Numbered from the stretch's first letter, positions 5,844 through 12,728 are shown. The stretch is 13,444 bases of DNA from CAJCIY01 sp036379355 (GCA_036379355.1 DASVGV010000050.1:1-13444), one strand, 5' to 3'. Notes: generated by a model not told the origin, from the letters alone. Made by a program: numbers and translations.

Positions 5844-6641
5844 TCATGGTCGCACCCGAGGGGCTCCGCCGCGGCCGACGAGCACGGGCAGGTGACCGGC
5901 CAGCCGGGCGGCCAGCGCCCGGTCCACGGCCAGCTCCGCGTGCCCGTAACCGGGAACCAGCCACAGCTCCTTCGGCTCGCCCGCCCCGTCGTACAGCTCC
6001 TGCGCGTTCGAGACTCGCAGGTACGGGTCGTCCTCGCCGTGGACGAGGAGCAGAGGTGTCGGCGCGATGCGGCCGACCAGCGCGAGCGGCGCGGTCGGCG
6101 GGTCGGCGGCGGCCGCCGCATCGACCCGGGTCCGCAGCGCCAGCCGGGTGACCACCCGGCCGGGGGCGGTCGCGGCCAGCAGATGCAGCCGGCGCATGCG
6201 GGCCGTCTCGGTGCGCCACCAGCGGCTGGCAGCGCTCACCGCGACGACGGCGTCCACCGGGTGGGCCGTCCGCTCGCCGAGGAGCGCGGCGTGACGCAGG
6301 ACGGCGGCACCGCCCAGCGAGAAGCCGACGGTGACGACCTGGTCGTACGAGCGCCGCGCACGTGCGACCGCGGCGTCCACGTCGAGCACCTCGTGCGCCC
6401 CGAACGTGCAGCGTCCGGCAGAACCGCCGTGGCCGCGCAGGTCGACCACGAGGACCGCGGCCCGCTCGGCGAGCCAGGCCGCGACGCGGCGGACGAACGG
6501 CTTGTCGTACGAACACGAGAACCCGGGCACGAGGACCACGCCGAGCGGGCCCGGGCGGGCCAGCTCGGTCAGGCGCAGCAGAACTCCGTCCGCGGCCGCG
6601 ACGGTGGTGGCCCGAGCCGGCGGGGTTGGCGTCCGGGTCAC
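5844..6641 (-). CDS. Alpha/beta hydrolase
   Basis: A 265-residue alpha/beta-hydrolase fold enzyme. It shows the oxyanion region VPGFSCSYDKPFVRR, the strand-turn VVDLRGHGGS (65-74), the nucleophile elbow GFSLGG with Ser108, the acid region HGEDDPYL (Asp204 or Asp205) and the catalytic His234 in GYGHAE. The triad is complete, so activity is likely, but the substrate (ester, thioester, lipid) cannot be read. There is no signal peptide, so it is cytoplasmic. The GTG at 6641 begins the family-like part; the frame stays open far upstream but that stretch is antisense to glnR. Only a weak AGGA precedes the start. It is the first gene of the minus-strand operon, 7 nt ahead of the membrane-protein gene, and divergent from glnR. 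Confidence 0.83.
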   Translation of the reverse strand: MTRTPTPPARATTVAAADGVLLRLTELARPGPLGVVLVPGFSCSYDKPFVRRVAAWLAERAAVLVVDLRGHGGSAGRCTFGAHEVLDVDAAVARARRSYDQVVTVGFSLGGAAVLRHAALLGERTAHPVDAVVAVSAASRWWRTETARMRRLHLLAATAPGRVVTRLALRTRVDAAAAADPPTAPLALVGRIAPTPLLLVHGEDDPYLRVSNAQELYDGAGEPKELWLVPGYGHAELAVDRALAARLAGHLPVLVGRGGAPRVRP

Positions 6642-6653
6642 GTCGGCTATCCT
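6626..6653 (+). promoter_or_regulatory. Candidate sigma-A promoter of glnR
   Basis: TTGGCG (6626-6631), a 16-bp spacer and TATCCT (6648-6653) match the -35/-10 consensus at 4 of 6 positions each. Transcription would begin near 6660, leaving a leader of about 90 nt before the glnR ATG. The element lies over the 5' end of the divergent hydrolase gene. Confidence 0.45.
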
Positions 6654-6749
6654 GCCGGTGCGGCTGATGCAACGGCGCACCGGCGGCTCTCTCCCGGCGG
6701 CTCGTCCGGCGTCGCCGAGGCACTTCCCCCGGAAGCACGAGAGGCCGAC

Positions 6750-7472
6750 ATGAGTGACGTGTTGCTGCTGACCTCGTCGGCCGGCGGATCCAGCGAGGTG
6801 CTGCCCGCGCTCACGCTGCTCGGGCACACCGTGCACGTCCGCCCGGCCGAGGCCGTGGCGCTGCTCGACGCCCCCGAGGCCGACGCCGTCCTGGTCGACG
6901 CCCGCCGGGACCTGCTGGCCGTCCGCGCGTTCTGCCGCCTCCTCCGTACGACCGGCCTGTCCGCGCCGCTGCTGGCGGTCGTCACCGAGAGCGGCCTGGC
7001 CGCCGTCAGTCCCGAATGGGGGCTGGACGACCTGCTGCTGCACGACGCGGGGCCGGCCGAGGTCGAGGCCCGCATCCGGCTCGCGGTCGGCCGTACCCGG
7101 GAGGCGAAGGACGAGGGCGACGGCCTGATCCGCGGGGGTGACCTGGTCATCGACGAGCACACGTACTCGTGCCGGCTGGGCGGCCGGCCGCTGGAGCTGA
7201 CGTTCAAGGAGTTCGAGCTGCTGAAGTTCCTCGCCCAGCATCCGGGCCGCGTGTTCTCCCGCGGGCAGCTGCTGCAGGAGGTCTGGGGCTACGACTACTA
7301 CGGGGGCACGCGGACCGTCGACGTGCACGTGCGCCGCCTGCGCGCGAAGCTCGGGCCCGAGCACGAGTCGCTGATCGGCACGGTCCGTCACGTGGGCTAC
7401 AAGTTCGTGACGCCGCCGCTGCCGGCCCCGACCGAGCCCGCCGAGGCGCCCGCACCCGACGCCCTGGTCTGA
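6750..7472 (+). CDS. glnR: GlnR-family orphan response regulator (nitrogen control)
   Basis: A 240-residue OmpR/PhoB-type regulator. The receiver-like N-terminus (LLLTSSAGGSSEVLPALTLL, then ADAVLVDARRDL, then VTESGLAAV) and the winged-helix domain (about 140-222: LTFKEFELLKFLAQHPGRVF, then EVWGYDYYGGTRTVDVHVRR, then GTVRHVGYKF) match actinobacterial GlnR. Asp50 is kept, but the acidic pair near the N-terminus and the TKP lysine of normal receivers are missing. In GlnR this Asp is not phosphorylated and instead stabilises the homodimer. GlnR controls ammonium assimilation genes (glnA, amtB, nirB types). The ATG at 6750 has GAGAGG upstream. No cognate kinase lies beside it. mshD follows after 24 bp. 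The Pro/Ala-rich end of about 18 residues is dispensable-looking. The related Rv0818 of mycobacteria occupies the same setting. Confidence 0.9.
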   Translation: MSDVLLLTSSAGGSSEVLPALTLLGHTVHVRPAEAVALLDAPEADAVLVDARRDLLAVRAFCRLLRTTGLSAPLLAVVTESGLAAVSPEWGLDDLLLHDAGPAEVEARIRLAVGRTREAKDEGDGLIRGGDLVIDEHTYSCRLGGRPLELTFKEFELLKFLAQHPGRVFSRGQLLQEVWGYDYYGGTRTVDVHVRRLRAKLGPEHESLIGTVRHVGYKFVTPPLPAPTEPAEAPAPDALV

Positions 7473-7482
7473 CGCGCTGGTC

Positions 7483-7488
7483 TAGCGT
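7483..7488 (+). promoter_or_regulatory. Candidate -10 box giving a leaderless mshD mRNA
   Basis: TAGCGT lies just after the glnR stop and 8 nt before the mshD GTG. A transcript started from it would begin at or within 2 nt of the start codon. There is no Shine-Dalgarno before mshD, consistent with a leaderless message. No good -35 is seen. Confidence 0.4.
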
Positions 7489-7496
7489 CCACGCGC

Positions 7497-8339
7497 GTGC
7501 CGCCCGAGTGGGTCGATCTCCTGAGCTCCGACCAGCGTGGCCTCGTCCGGGGCGTCGTCGCGGCCGCCGCCGCCGAGGACGGGGTGGCTCCGCTGTCCGA
7601 GCAGTCGACGCTGGAGCTCGACCGGCGTGGCGACCACCTGCTCACCGACGACGGGTACGCCCGGCTGGACGGCACGAGCGCCGAGATCGTGGTCCGGCCC
7701 GCGGCGCGCCGCCGCGGCGTCGGGACGGCGCTGGTCGAGGCCCTGCGCGCGCGGACGGGCGGCCCGATCGAGATCTGGGCGCACGGCGACCTTCCGCAGG
7801 CGCAGGCCTTCGCAGCCGCCCTCGGCCTGCGGCGCAGCAGGGTGCTGCGCCAGCTGCGCCGCCGAGCCGCCGACCCGCTCCCGCCCGCCTCCTGGCCGGC
7901 GGGTGTCGAAGTCCGGACGTTCAGGCCGGGACGGGACGAGGATGCGTGGCTGGCCCTGAACGCCCGGGCCTTCGCGCACCATCCCGAGCAGGGCCGCTGG
8001 ACGCGCGAGGATCTCGACGAGCGGGAGGCCTCGTCCTGGTTCGACCCGGCGGGGTTCTTCCTGGCCGAGCGCAGCGGCCGGTTGGTGGGCTTCCACTGGA
8101 CGAAGGTCCACGCCGACGAGGAGCCGCCGGTCGGCGAGGTCTACGTGGTCGGCGTGGACCCGGACGAGTCCGGCGCCGGGCTCGGCCGAGGGCTCACGGT
8201 CCGCGGCCTCGAGCACCTGCGCGACGCAGGTCTTTCCGACGTACTGCTCTACGTGGACGAGGACAACCCGCGGGCGGTCACGATGTACGAGAACCTGGGG
8301 TTCGCGCCGTACGCCGTCGACGTCACGTACGTCGCCTGA
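7497..8339 (+). CDS. mshD: Mycothiol synthase MshD
   Basis: A 280-residue protein with two tandem GNAT domains, the architecture of MshD, which transfers acetyl from acetyl-CoA to Cys-GlcN-Ins in the last step of mycothiol synthesis. The N-terminal domain (1-125) has the acetyl-CoA loop RRRGVGTALVEAL (71-83). The C-terminal catalytic domain (136-280) has GEVYVVGVDP (213-222), the loop SGAGLGRGL (225-233) and the ending LYVDEDNPRAVTMYENLGF. It is slightly shorter than many homologues (about 300 residues) but complete. The GTG at 7497 follows glnR by 24 bp without a Shine-Dalgarno, so it is probably leaderless or read with glnR. It is convergent with phoU, 7 bp away. The function is secure from the domain pair and C-terminal motifs. 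Confidence 0.92.
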   Translation: MPPEWVDLLSSDQRGLVRGVVAAAAAEDGVAPLSEQSTLELDRRGDHLLTDDGYARLDGTSAEIVVRPAARRRGVGTALVEALRARTGGPIEIWAHGDLPQAQAFAAALGLRRSRVLRQLRRRAADPLPPASWPAGVEVRTFRPGRDEDAWLALNARAFAHHPEQGRWTREDLDEREASSWFDPAGFFLAERSGRLVGFHWTKVHADEEPPVGEVYVVGVDPDESGAGLGRGLTVRGLEHLRDAGLSDVLLYVDEDNPRAVTMYENLGFAPYAVDVTYVA

Positions 8340-8346
8340 CAGCAGG

Positions 8347-9003
8347 TCAGCCGCCGGTGACCGCATCCCGGTCGCCGGTGACCAGGTAGGTCACCCGGCG
8401 GGCGACGGAGACCGCGTGGTCGGCGAACCGCTCGTAGTACCGGCCGCAGAGCGTGATGTCGATCGCCGCCTCGATGCCGTGCGGCCAGGGCTTGTCGAGC
8501 AGGGCCACGAACAGCTGGCGGTGCAGGTCGTCCATCGCGTCGTCGTCGCGCTCGAGCTCGGCGGCCTTCGTCAGGTCGCGGCCGGCGATGACAGCCCCGG
8601 CCTTGGTCACGATGCGCTGGGCGGTCTGTCCCATCTCCAAGATCGTGTCTCGGTTCTCGGCGTAGATCGCGCTGGCGGGGTAGCGGCGTCGAGCGATCTT
8701 GGCCACGTGCAGAGCGAGGTCACCCATGCGCTCGAGGTCGGCGACCATCCGCAGGCTCGTCACGATCACCCGCAGGTCGTCGTCGGTCGGGACCTGCCGG
8801 AGCAGCAGGTCGAAGGCCCGCTCCTCGATGTCGTGGTAGAGCAGGTCGATCGTCCCGTCGGCGGTGATCACCGACTCGGCGACGGCAAGATCCGCGTCCA
8901 GCAACGCGGTGGTCGCGCGGTTCATCGCCGAGCCCACCAGGTTGGTCATCTCCACCAGCGAGTGGGTGACCGACTCGAGCTCCTCGAGGTACGCGGCGCG
9001 CAT
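8347..9003 (-). CDS. phoU: Phosphate signalling protein PhoU
   Basis: A 218-residue all-helical protein with the two-fold PhoU repeat. Each three-helix bundle shows the metal-binding ExxxD motif: ERMGD (91-95) and ERFAD (191-195). The opening MRAAYLEELESVTHSLVEM is typical of actinobacterial members (PhoY1/PhoY2 in mycobacteria). PhoU links the Pst phosphate transporter to the SenX3/PhoR kinase and keeps the response off when phosphate is ample. The ATG at 9003 has no Shine-Dalgarno but lies 7 nt from a TACCGT box (complement at 9011-9016), which suggests a leaderless mRNA. It is divergent from senX3-regX3, the usual actinobacterial arrangement. No pst genes are in the window. Confidence 0.93.
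   Translation of the reverse strand: MRAAYLEELESVTHSLVEMTNLVGSAMNRATTALLDADLAVAESVITADGTIDLLYHDIEERAFDLLLRQVPTDDDLRVIVTSLRMVADLERMGDLALHVAKIARRRYPASAIYAENRDTILEMGQTAQRIVTKAGAVIAGRDLTKAAELERDDDAMDDLHRQLFVALLDKPWPHGIEAAIDITLCGRYYERFADHAVSVARRVTYLVTGDRDAVTGG
8373..8400 (+). terminator. Possible mshD terminator inside the phoU 3' end
   Basis: GGTGACC (8377-8383), a 5-nt loop and GGTCACC (8389-8395) form a perfect 7-bp stem; four more pairs (8373-8376 with 8397-8400) extend it past a single bulged C. It begins 34 bp after the mshD stop and lies within the last phoU codons. There is no T-run. Confidence 0.35.
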
Positions 9004-9046
9004 GCGGTCCACGGTAGCCCGGCCGAAGCCGCCTATCCTCGGGGCC
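9004..9046. promoter_or_regulatory. Face-to-face phoU and senX3 promoters
   Basis: Only 43 bp separate the two divergent start codons. The plus strand has TATCCT (9034-9039) 7 nt before the senX3 GTG. The minus strand has TACCGT (complement at 9011-9016) 7 nt before the phoU ATG. The two boxes are 17 bp apart, so each occupies the place of the other's -35. I see no GTTCAC-type PHO box in the gap. Confidence 0.5.
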
Positions 9047-10174
9047 GTGCCTTCGCCGGCCGTCCCGCGACGCCGCGGGTCCGCACCTGAACACGGGACC
9101 TCGGACGCCGACGTTCCGGACGGTGGCGTGCCCAGCGGGGCCGAGCTCGCGCTCTCGATCCTCGACACCCTGACCGCGGCGGTCGTGGTCGCCGACGTGG
9201 ACGGGAGCGTGCTGGTCACCAACGCCGCCGCCCGCGCGTTCGGTCTCACGCGCGGTTCCCCGCTGTCGTCGCCGCTGGCCGCGCTCGCCGCGTCCGTCCG
9301 CGCCGACGGCGTCGCGCGGGAGAAGATCCTCACCCTGCCCGCGGCCGGCCAGCCGGTCCGGATCCGGCGCCAGCAGCGCAAGGGGCCGCCGGTGCGCGCC
9401 CGCGCGACGCTCGTGGGACCCGAGGGGTGGGTCGCTCTCGTCCTCGAGGACCTCACCGAGACGCTGCGCGTCGAGGCGGTGCGGCGGGACTTCGTGGCGA
9501 ACGTCAGCCACGAGCTCAAGACGCCGGTCGGCGCGCTGCAACTGCTCGCCGAGGCGATCGTGGCGGGCGCCGACGACCCCGAGGCGGTACGCCGCTTCGC
9601 CGGCCGGATCAGCCGCGAGGCCACTCGGCTGGGCCGGCTGGTGCAGGAGCTGATCGACCTGTCGCGGCTGCAGGGCGGCGAGCCGGCCGAACCGTTCGTC
9701 CGTACCTCGCTCGAGAACGTCGTCGCCGAAGCACTGGACCGGACGCGCCTTGCGGCCGAGGCCAAGCACATCACGGTCGCCGTGGTGATCGAACCCGGAC
9801 CGCCGTTCGAGGTCCTGGGCGACGAGGCCCAGCTGACGACCGCGGTCGCCAACCTGCTCGAGAACGCCGTGCACTACTCCCCGGAGCGCACCCGCGTCGT
9901 CGTCGGCCTGTGCCGCCGCGACGACGTCGTCGAGGTCAGCGTGGCCGACGAGGGCATCGGCATCGCCGAGGCGGAGCAGGGACGGGTGTTCGAGCGGTTC
10001 TACCGGTCCGACCCTGCCCGTTCCCGGGCCACCGGCGGCACCGGCCTGGGGCTGGCGATCGTGAAGCACATCGTCACCAACCACGGCGGGGAGACGACCG
10101 TCTGGAGCGCCCCGGGCAAGGGATCGACGTTCACGGTGCGGCTCCCGGCACCTCCGGACACGGACCGCGCATGA
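9047..10174 (+). CDS. senX3: SenX3/PhoR-like histidine kinase without membrane segments
   Basis: A 375-residue kinase. Residues about 36-140 form a PAS-like domain (ILDTLTAAVVVADVDGSVLV). The HisKA motif DFVANVSHELKTPVGAL places the phosphoacceptor at His155. The ATP-binding domain has the N box (NLLENAVHYSP, Asn273), G1 (DEGIGI, 301-306), F box (VFERFYR, 314-320) and G2 (GGTGLGLAIVKHI, 330-342). In SenX3/PhoR, membrane helices normally precede the PAS; here the first 35 residues are hydrophilic, and no upstream frame supplies helices because that DNA is phoU. The GTG at 9047 follows a TATCCT box by 7 nt; a later GTG near 9128 is possible. The TGA overlaps the regX3 ATG (ATGA), so the pair is coupled. 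It is the likely phosphate-starvation kinase of RegX3, signalling through PhoU. Kinase identity is firm; orthology to SenX3 rests on context. Confidence 0.88.
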   Translation: MPSPAVPRRRGSAPEHGTSDADVPDGGVPSGAELALSILDTLTAAVVVADVDGSVLVTNAAARAFGLTRGSPLSSPLAALAASVRADGVAREKILTLPAAGQPVRIRRQQRKGPPVRARATLVGPEGWVALVLEDLTETLRVEAVRRDFVANVSHELKTPVGALQLLAEAIVAGADDPEAVRRFAGRISREATRLGRLVQELIDLSRLQGGEPAEPFVRTSLENVVAEALDRTRLAAEAKHITVAVVIEPGPPFEVLGDEAQLTTAVANLLENAVHYSPERTRVVVGLCRRDDVVEVSVADEGIGIAEAEQGRVFERFYRSDPARSRATGGTGLGLAIVKHIVTNHGGETTVWSAPGKGSTFTVRLPAPPDTDRA

Positions 10175-10851
10175 CCCGCCTTCTGGTCGTCGACGACGAG
10201 GAGTCGTTCTCCGAGGCGCTCGCGTTCATGCTGACCCGGGAGGGGTTCGAGGTCGCCGTCGCCGACAGCGGCGACCAGGCGCTCGCCGAGTTCGACCGCA
10301 GCGGAGCCGACCTCGTCCTGCTCGACCTGATGCTGCCGGGCGTCTCGGGGACGGAGGTCTGCCGGCAGCTGCGGGCCCGCTCGACCGTACCGGTGATCAT
10401 GCTGACGGCCCGCGACAGCGAGATCGACAAGGTCGTCGGGCTCGAGCTCGGGGCGGACGACTACGTCACCAAGCCGTTCTCCGCCCGGGAGCTGGTCGCC
10501 CGGATCAACGCCGTCCTGCGCCGCCGCGCGGAGCCCGACGACACGCCGCCCGCGCTGCTGTCCGCCGGGCCGGTGCAGATGGACGTCGACCGGCACGTCG
10601 TCACCGTCCGCGGCGAGCACGTGCGGATGCCGCTCAAGGAGTTCGAGGTGCTCGAGCTGCTCCTGCGCAACGCCGGTCGGGTCCTCACCCGCGCGCAGCT
10701 CATCGAGCAGGTGTGGGGCAGCGACTACGTCGGCGACACCAAGACGCTCGACGTCCACGTGAAACGGCTCCGAGCCAAGATCGAAGAGTCGCCCGGCTCG
10801 CCCCGGCACCTCGTGACCGTGCGCGGGCTGGGCTACAAGTTCGAGCCGTAG
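10171..10851 (+). CDS. regX3: Phosphate response regulator RegX3/PhoP
   Basis: A 226-residue OmpR-family regulator. The receiver has the acidic pair VVDDEE (6-11), the phosphoacceptor Asp52 (LLDLMLPG), Thr79 (MLTARD) and Lys101 (VTKPFS). The winged-helix DNA-binding domain (about 133-226) contains MPLKEFEVLELLLRNAGRVL, then VWGSDYVGDTKTLDVHVKRL and the terminal VRGLGYKFEP, typical of RegX3/PhoP. Phosphorylated by its kinase at low phosphate, it activates pst, phosphatases and related genes; in Streptomyces PhoP also represses glnR, so the nearby glnR is a plausible target. The start overlaps the senX3 stop by 4 nt. All catalytic residues are present. The TAG stop forms part of a possible -10 box for the next gene. 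Confidence 0.93.
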   Translation: MTRLLVVDDEESFSEALAFMLTREGFEVAVADSGDQALAEFDRSGADLVLLDLMLPGVSGTEVCRQLRARSTVPVIMLTARDSEIDKVVGLELGADDYVTKPFSARELVARINAVLRRRAEPDDTPPALLSAGPVQMDVDRHVVTVRGEHVRMPLKEFEVLELLLRNAGRVLTRAQLIEQVWGSDYVGDTKTLDVHVKRLRAKIEESPGSPRHLVTVRGLGYKFEP

Positions 10852-10854
10852 GCT
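10849..10854 (+). promoter_or_regulatory. Candidate -10 box of the prenyltransferase gene
   Basis: TAGGCT includes the regX3 TAG stop and lies 6 nt before the GTG of the next gene, ideal spacing for a leaderless transcript. There is no Shine-Dalgarno in the 9-bp gap. Because the stop supplies TAG, a chance match is easier here than at the other sites. Confidence 0.3.
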
Positions 10855-10860
10855 CGCCGC

Positions 10861-11943
10861 GTGACCTCCGTCAGCGAGCAGGCCGCCCGGGCGGACCTGC
10901 CCCCGGCGACCCACGTGCCCGAGCACCCCACGCTGCAGCAGCGCGCCCGCGGGTGGCTGTACGCCGCCACCACGACCAACCCGCCGACCGGGCACGTGGA
11001 CTTCGGCGCGAAGTGGATCGTGCTCACCCGGCTCGCCGTGGTCCCGATGACGCTGTTCGCGGGCCTCGTCGCAGGGCTGCTGGCGGTCCGCCACCCGGAC
11101 TTCTCGTGGGGTGACTTCGTCCTCGCGCTGGTCGGCATCCTCGGCGCGCACGTCGCGAACAACGTCATGAACGACCTGTTCGACACCGAGGTCGGGCAGG
11201 ACACGGCGGCGTACCCGCGGGCGATGTACGCGCCCCACCCGATCCTGTCCGGCCTCACGACCCGCACCCAGCTCGCGGGTGTGGCGCTCGCGGTGAACCT
11301 CGTCGACCTCGCGATCATGCTCGCGCTGTTCGTCCTACGCGGCTGGCCGGTTCTTGCGTTCGCGCTCGGCGGCTTCCTGCTCTCGTACGCCTACACCGCG
11401 CCGCCGTTGCGGCTGAAGAAGCGCGGCCTCGGTGAGATCGACGTGCTGGTCACCTGGGGGCCGCTCATGGTGGCGGGCACCTACTTCTCCGCGACCGGGC
11501 ACCTGCCCTGGCAGGTCTGGCTGGCGTCGATCCCGTACGCGCTGCTGTGCACGACCGTCCTCATGGGCAAGCACACCGACAAGACGCCGTACGACCAGCC
11601 GCTCGGGATCCGGACGCTGCCGGTGATCCTCGGCCGCGTCCGGTCGCTGGGCCTGACGCGCGGGCTGATCGCCGGTTTCTACGTCCTGATCGTCGTCTGC
11701 GCGGCGGTCGGGGCCCTGCCCTGGACCGCGCTGCTCGCGTTCGGGGCCCTGCCGACGGCACGCAAGATCTGGGATGTCCTCAAGCAGCCCGCGCCTGCCG
11801 AGCGGCCGCGCAACTTCCCCGTCTGGCCGCTGTGGTACGCCTCGATCTGCTTCGTCCACGTACGGCTGGCCGGCTTCCTGCTCGTGGTCGGGCTCGCCGT
11901 CGCCGCGATCGTCGGCGATCACGCCGGGCTGCACCCGTTCTGA
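10861..11943 (+). CDS. UbiA-family prenyltransferase (MenA-like)
   Basis: A 360-residue membrane protein with about 8-9 helices. The first prenyl-diphosphate/Mg motif NNVMNDLFD lies at 100-108 (Asn104, Asp105, Asp108) and the YTAPPLRLKKRGLGE loop at 178-192. The second acidic motif GKHTDKTPYDQPLGIRTLPV starts at 236, with Asp240 and Asp245; their spacing is one residue wider than the classical DxxxD. GIRTLPVILG is MenA-like. The family transfers polyprenyl chains to aromatic or other acceptors in the membrane; 1,4-dihydroxy-2-naphthoate (menaquinone synthesis) is a candidate acceptor, but the atypical second motif and the absence of men genes nearby leave it open. The GTG at 10861 is 9 bp after regX3, with no Shine-Dalgarno. 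The methyltransferase gene begins 11 bp after its stop. Confidence 0.78.
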   Translation: MTSVSEQAARADLPPATHVPEHPTLQQRARGWLYAATTTNPPTGHVDFGAKWIVLTRLAVVPMTLFAGLVAGLLAVRHPDFSWGDFVLALVGILGAHVANNVMNDLFDTEVGQDTAAYPRAMYAPHPILSGLTTRTQLAGVALAVNLVDLAIMLALFVLRGWPVLAFALGGFLLSYAYTAPPLRLKKRGLGEIDVLVTWGPLMVAGTYFSATGHLPWQVWLASIPYALLCTTVLMGKHTDKTPYDQPLGIRTLPVILGRVRSLGLTRGLIAGFYVLIVVCAAVGALPWTALLAFGALPTARKIWDVLKQPAPAERPRNFPVWPLWYASICFVHVRLAGFLLVVGLAVAAIVGDHAGLHPF

Positions 11944-11954
11944 CCGCGGCGCGG

Positions 11955-12728
11955 ATGCAGGTCGTCACCGACGTCGGCGACGCGCGGCTGGCCGACTACC
12001 GGTCGCTGACCGACGTCGCGCTGCGCCGGCGTACCGAGCCGGAGCAAGGTCTGTTCATCGCCGAGGGCGAGCTGGTGATCCGCCGGGCGGTCGCGGCCGG
12101 GTTCCGGCTGCGGTCGGTGCTGCTGTCAGAGCGCTGGCTGCCGTCCCTGGACGGCCTGCTGGACGGTGTCGACGTCTACGTCGGCGACGAGCCGCTGCTG
12201 CAGCAGGTCACCGGCTTCCACGTCCACCGCGGGGCGCTGGCCAGTGTCGAGCGCCGGCCGCTCCCGTCGCCGGACGCCGTCGCGGCAGGCGCCCACCGGC
12301 TCGCCGTCCTGGAGGACGTGAACACGCACACGAACGTCGGCGCGATCTTCCGGGCCGCGGTCGCGCTCGGGGTCGACGGTGTCCTGCTGTCCCCGTCGTG
12401 CGCCGACCCCCTCTACCGCCGCGCCGTCCGGGTGAGCATGGGCGCGGTGTTCGCGGTGCCGTACGCCCGGGCCGAGCGTTGGCCGGACGCGCTGGAAGAC
12501 CTGCGCCGCAGTGGTTTCGGCCTGCTCGCGCTCACGCCGGACGGCGCGCACGACATCGGCGAGGTCGACACCGAGCGGCCGCTCGCCGTCGTCCTGGGTG
12601 CGGAAGGGCCCGGGGTGTCCGACCGCGTGCTGCGTCTCGCCGAGCCCGTGCGCATCCCGATGGCGCACGGCGTGGACTCCCTCAACGTCGCCGCCGCGGC
12701 CGCCGTCGCCTTCTACGCCCTGCGCTGA
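11955..12728 (+). CDS. SpoU/TrmH-family RNA 2'-O-methyltransferase
   Basis: A 257-residue protein of the SPOUT class. Residues 1-105 form the SpoU substrate-binding domain (FIAEGELVIRRAVAAGF, then GVDVYVGDEPLLQQVTG). The catalytic trefoil-knot domain has motif 1 NTHTNVGAIFRAA (123-135, Asn127), motif 2 VVLGAEGPGVSD (212-223, Glu217) and motif 3 IPMAHGVDSLNVAAAAA (234-250, Ser242 and Asn244). These bind S-adenosylmethionine and methylate a ribose 2'-OH in rRNA or tRNA; the target cannot be read. The ATG at 11955 lies 11 bp after the prenyltransferase stop and is the only start fitting the family N-terminus. It probably shares a transcript with the prenyltransferase gene. Members next to antibiotic clusters can give resistance, but nothing here suggests that. 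Confidence 0.9.
   Translation: MQVVTDVGDARLADYRSLTDVALRRRTEPEQGLFIAEGELVIRRAVAAGFRLRSVLLSERWLPSLDGLLDGVDVYVGDEPLLQQVTGFHVHRGALASVERRPLPSPDAVAAGAHRLAVLEDVNTHTNVGAIFRAAVALGVDGVLLSPSCADPLYRRAVRVSMGAVFAVPYARAERWPDALEDLRRSGFGLLALTPDGAHDIGEVDTERPLAVVLGAEGPGVSDRVLRLAEPVRIPMAHGVDSLNVAAAAAVAFYALR

Noticed and set aside
5508..6749. N-terminal extension of glnR by over 400 codons
   Set aside because: Antisense to the membrane protein and hydrolase genes; GlnR proteins start at the LLLLT strand, matching the ATG at 6750.
8352..8383. 11-bp direct repeat CGCCGGTGACC twice, 21-bp period
   Set aside because: It encodes the repeated VTG residues at the phoU C-terminus in the same frame; a coding coincidence is the simplest explanation, and no third copy is seen.
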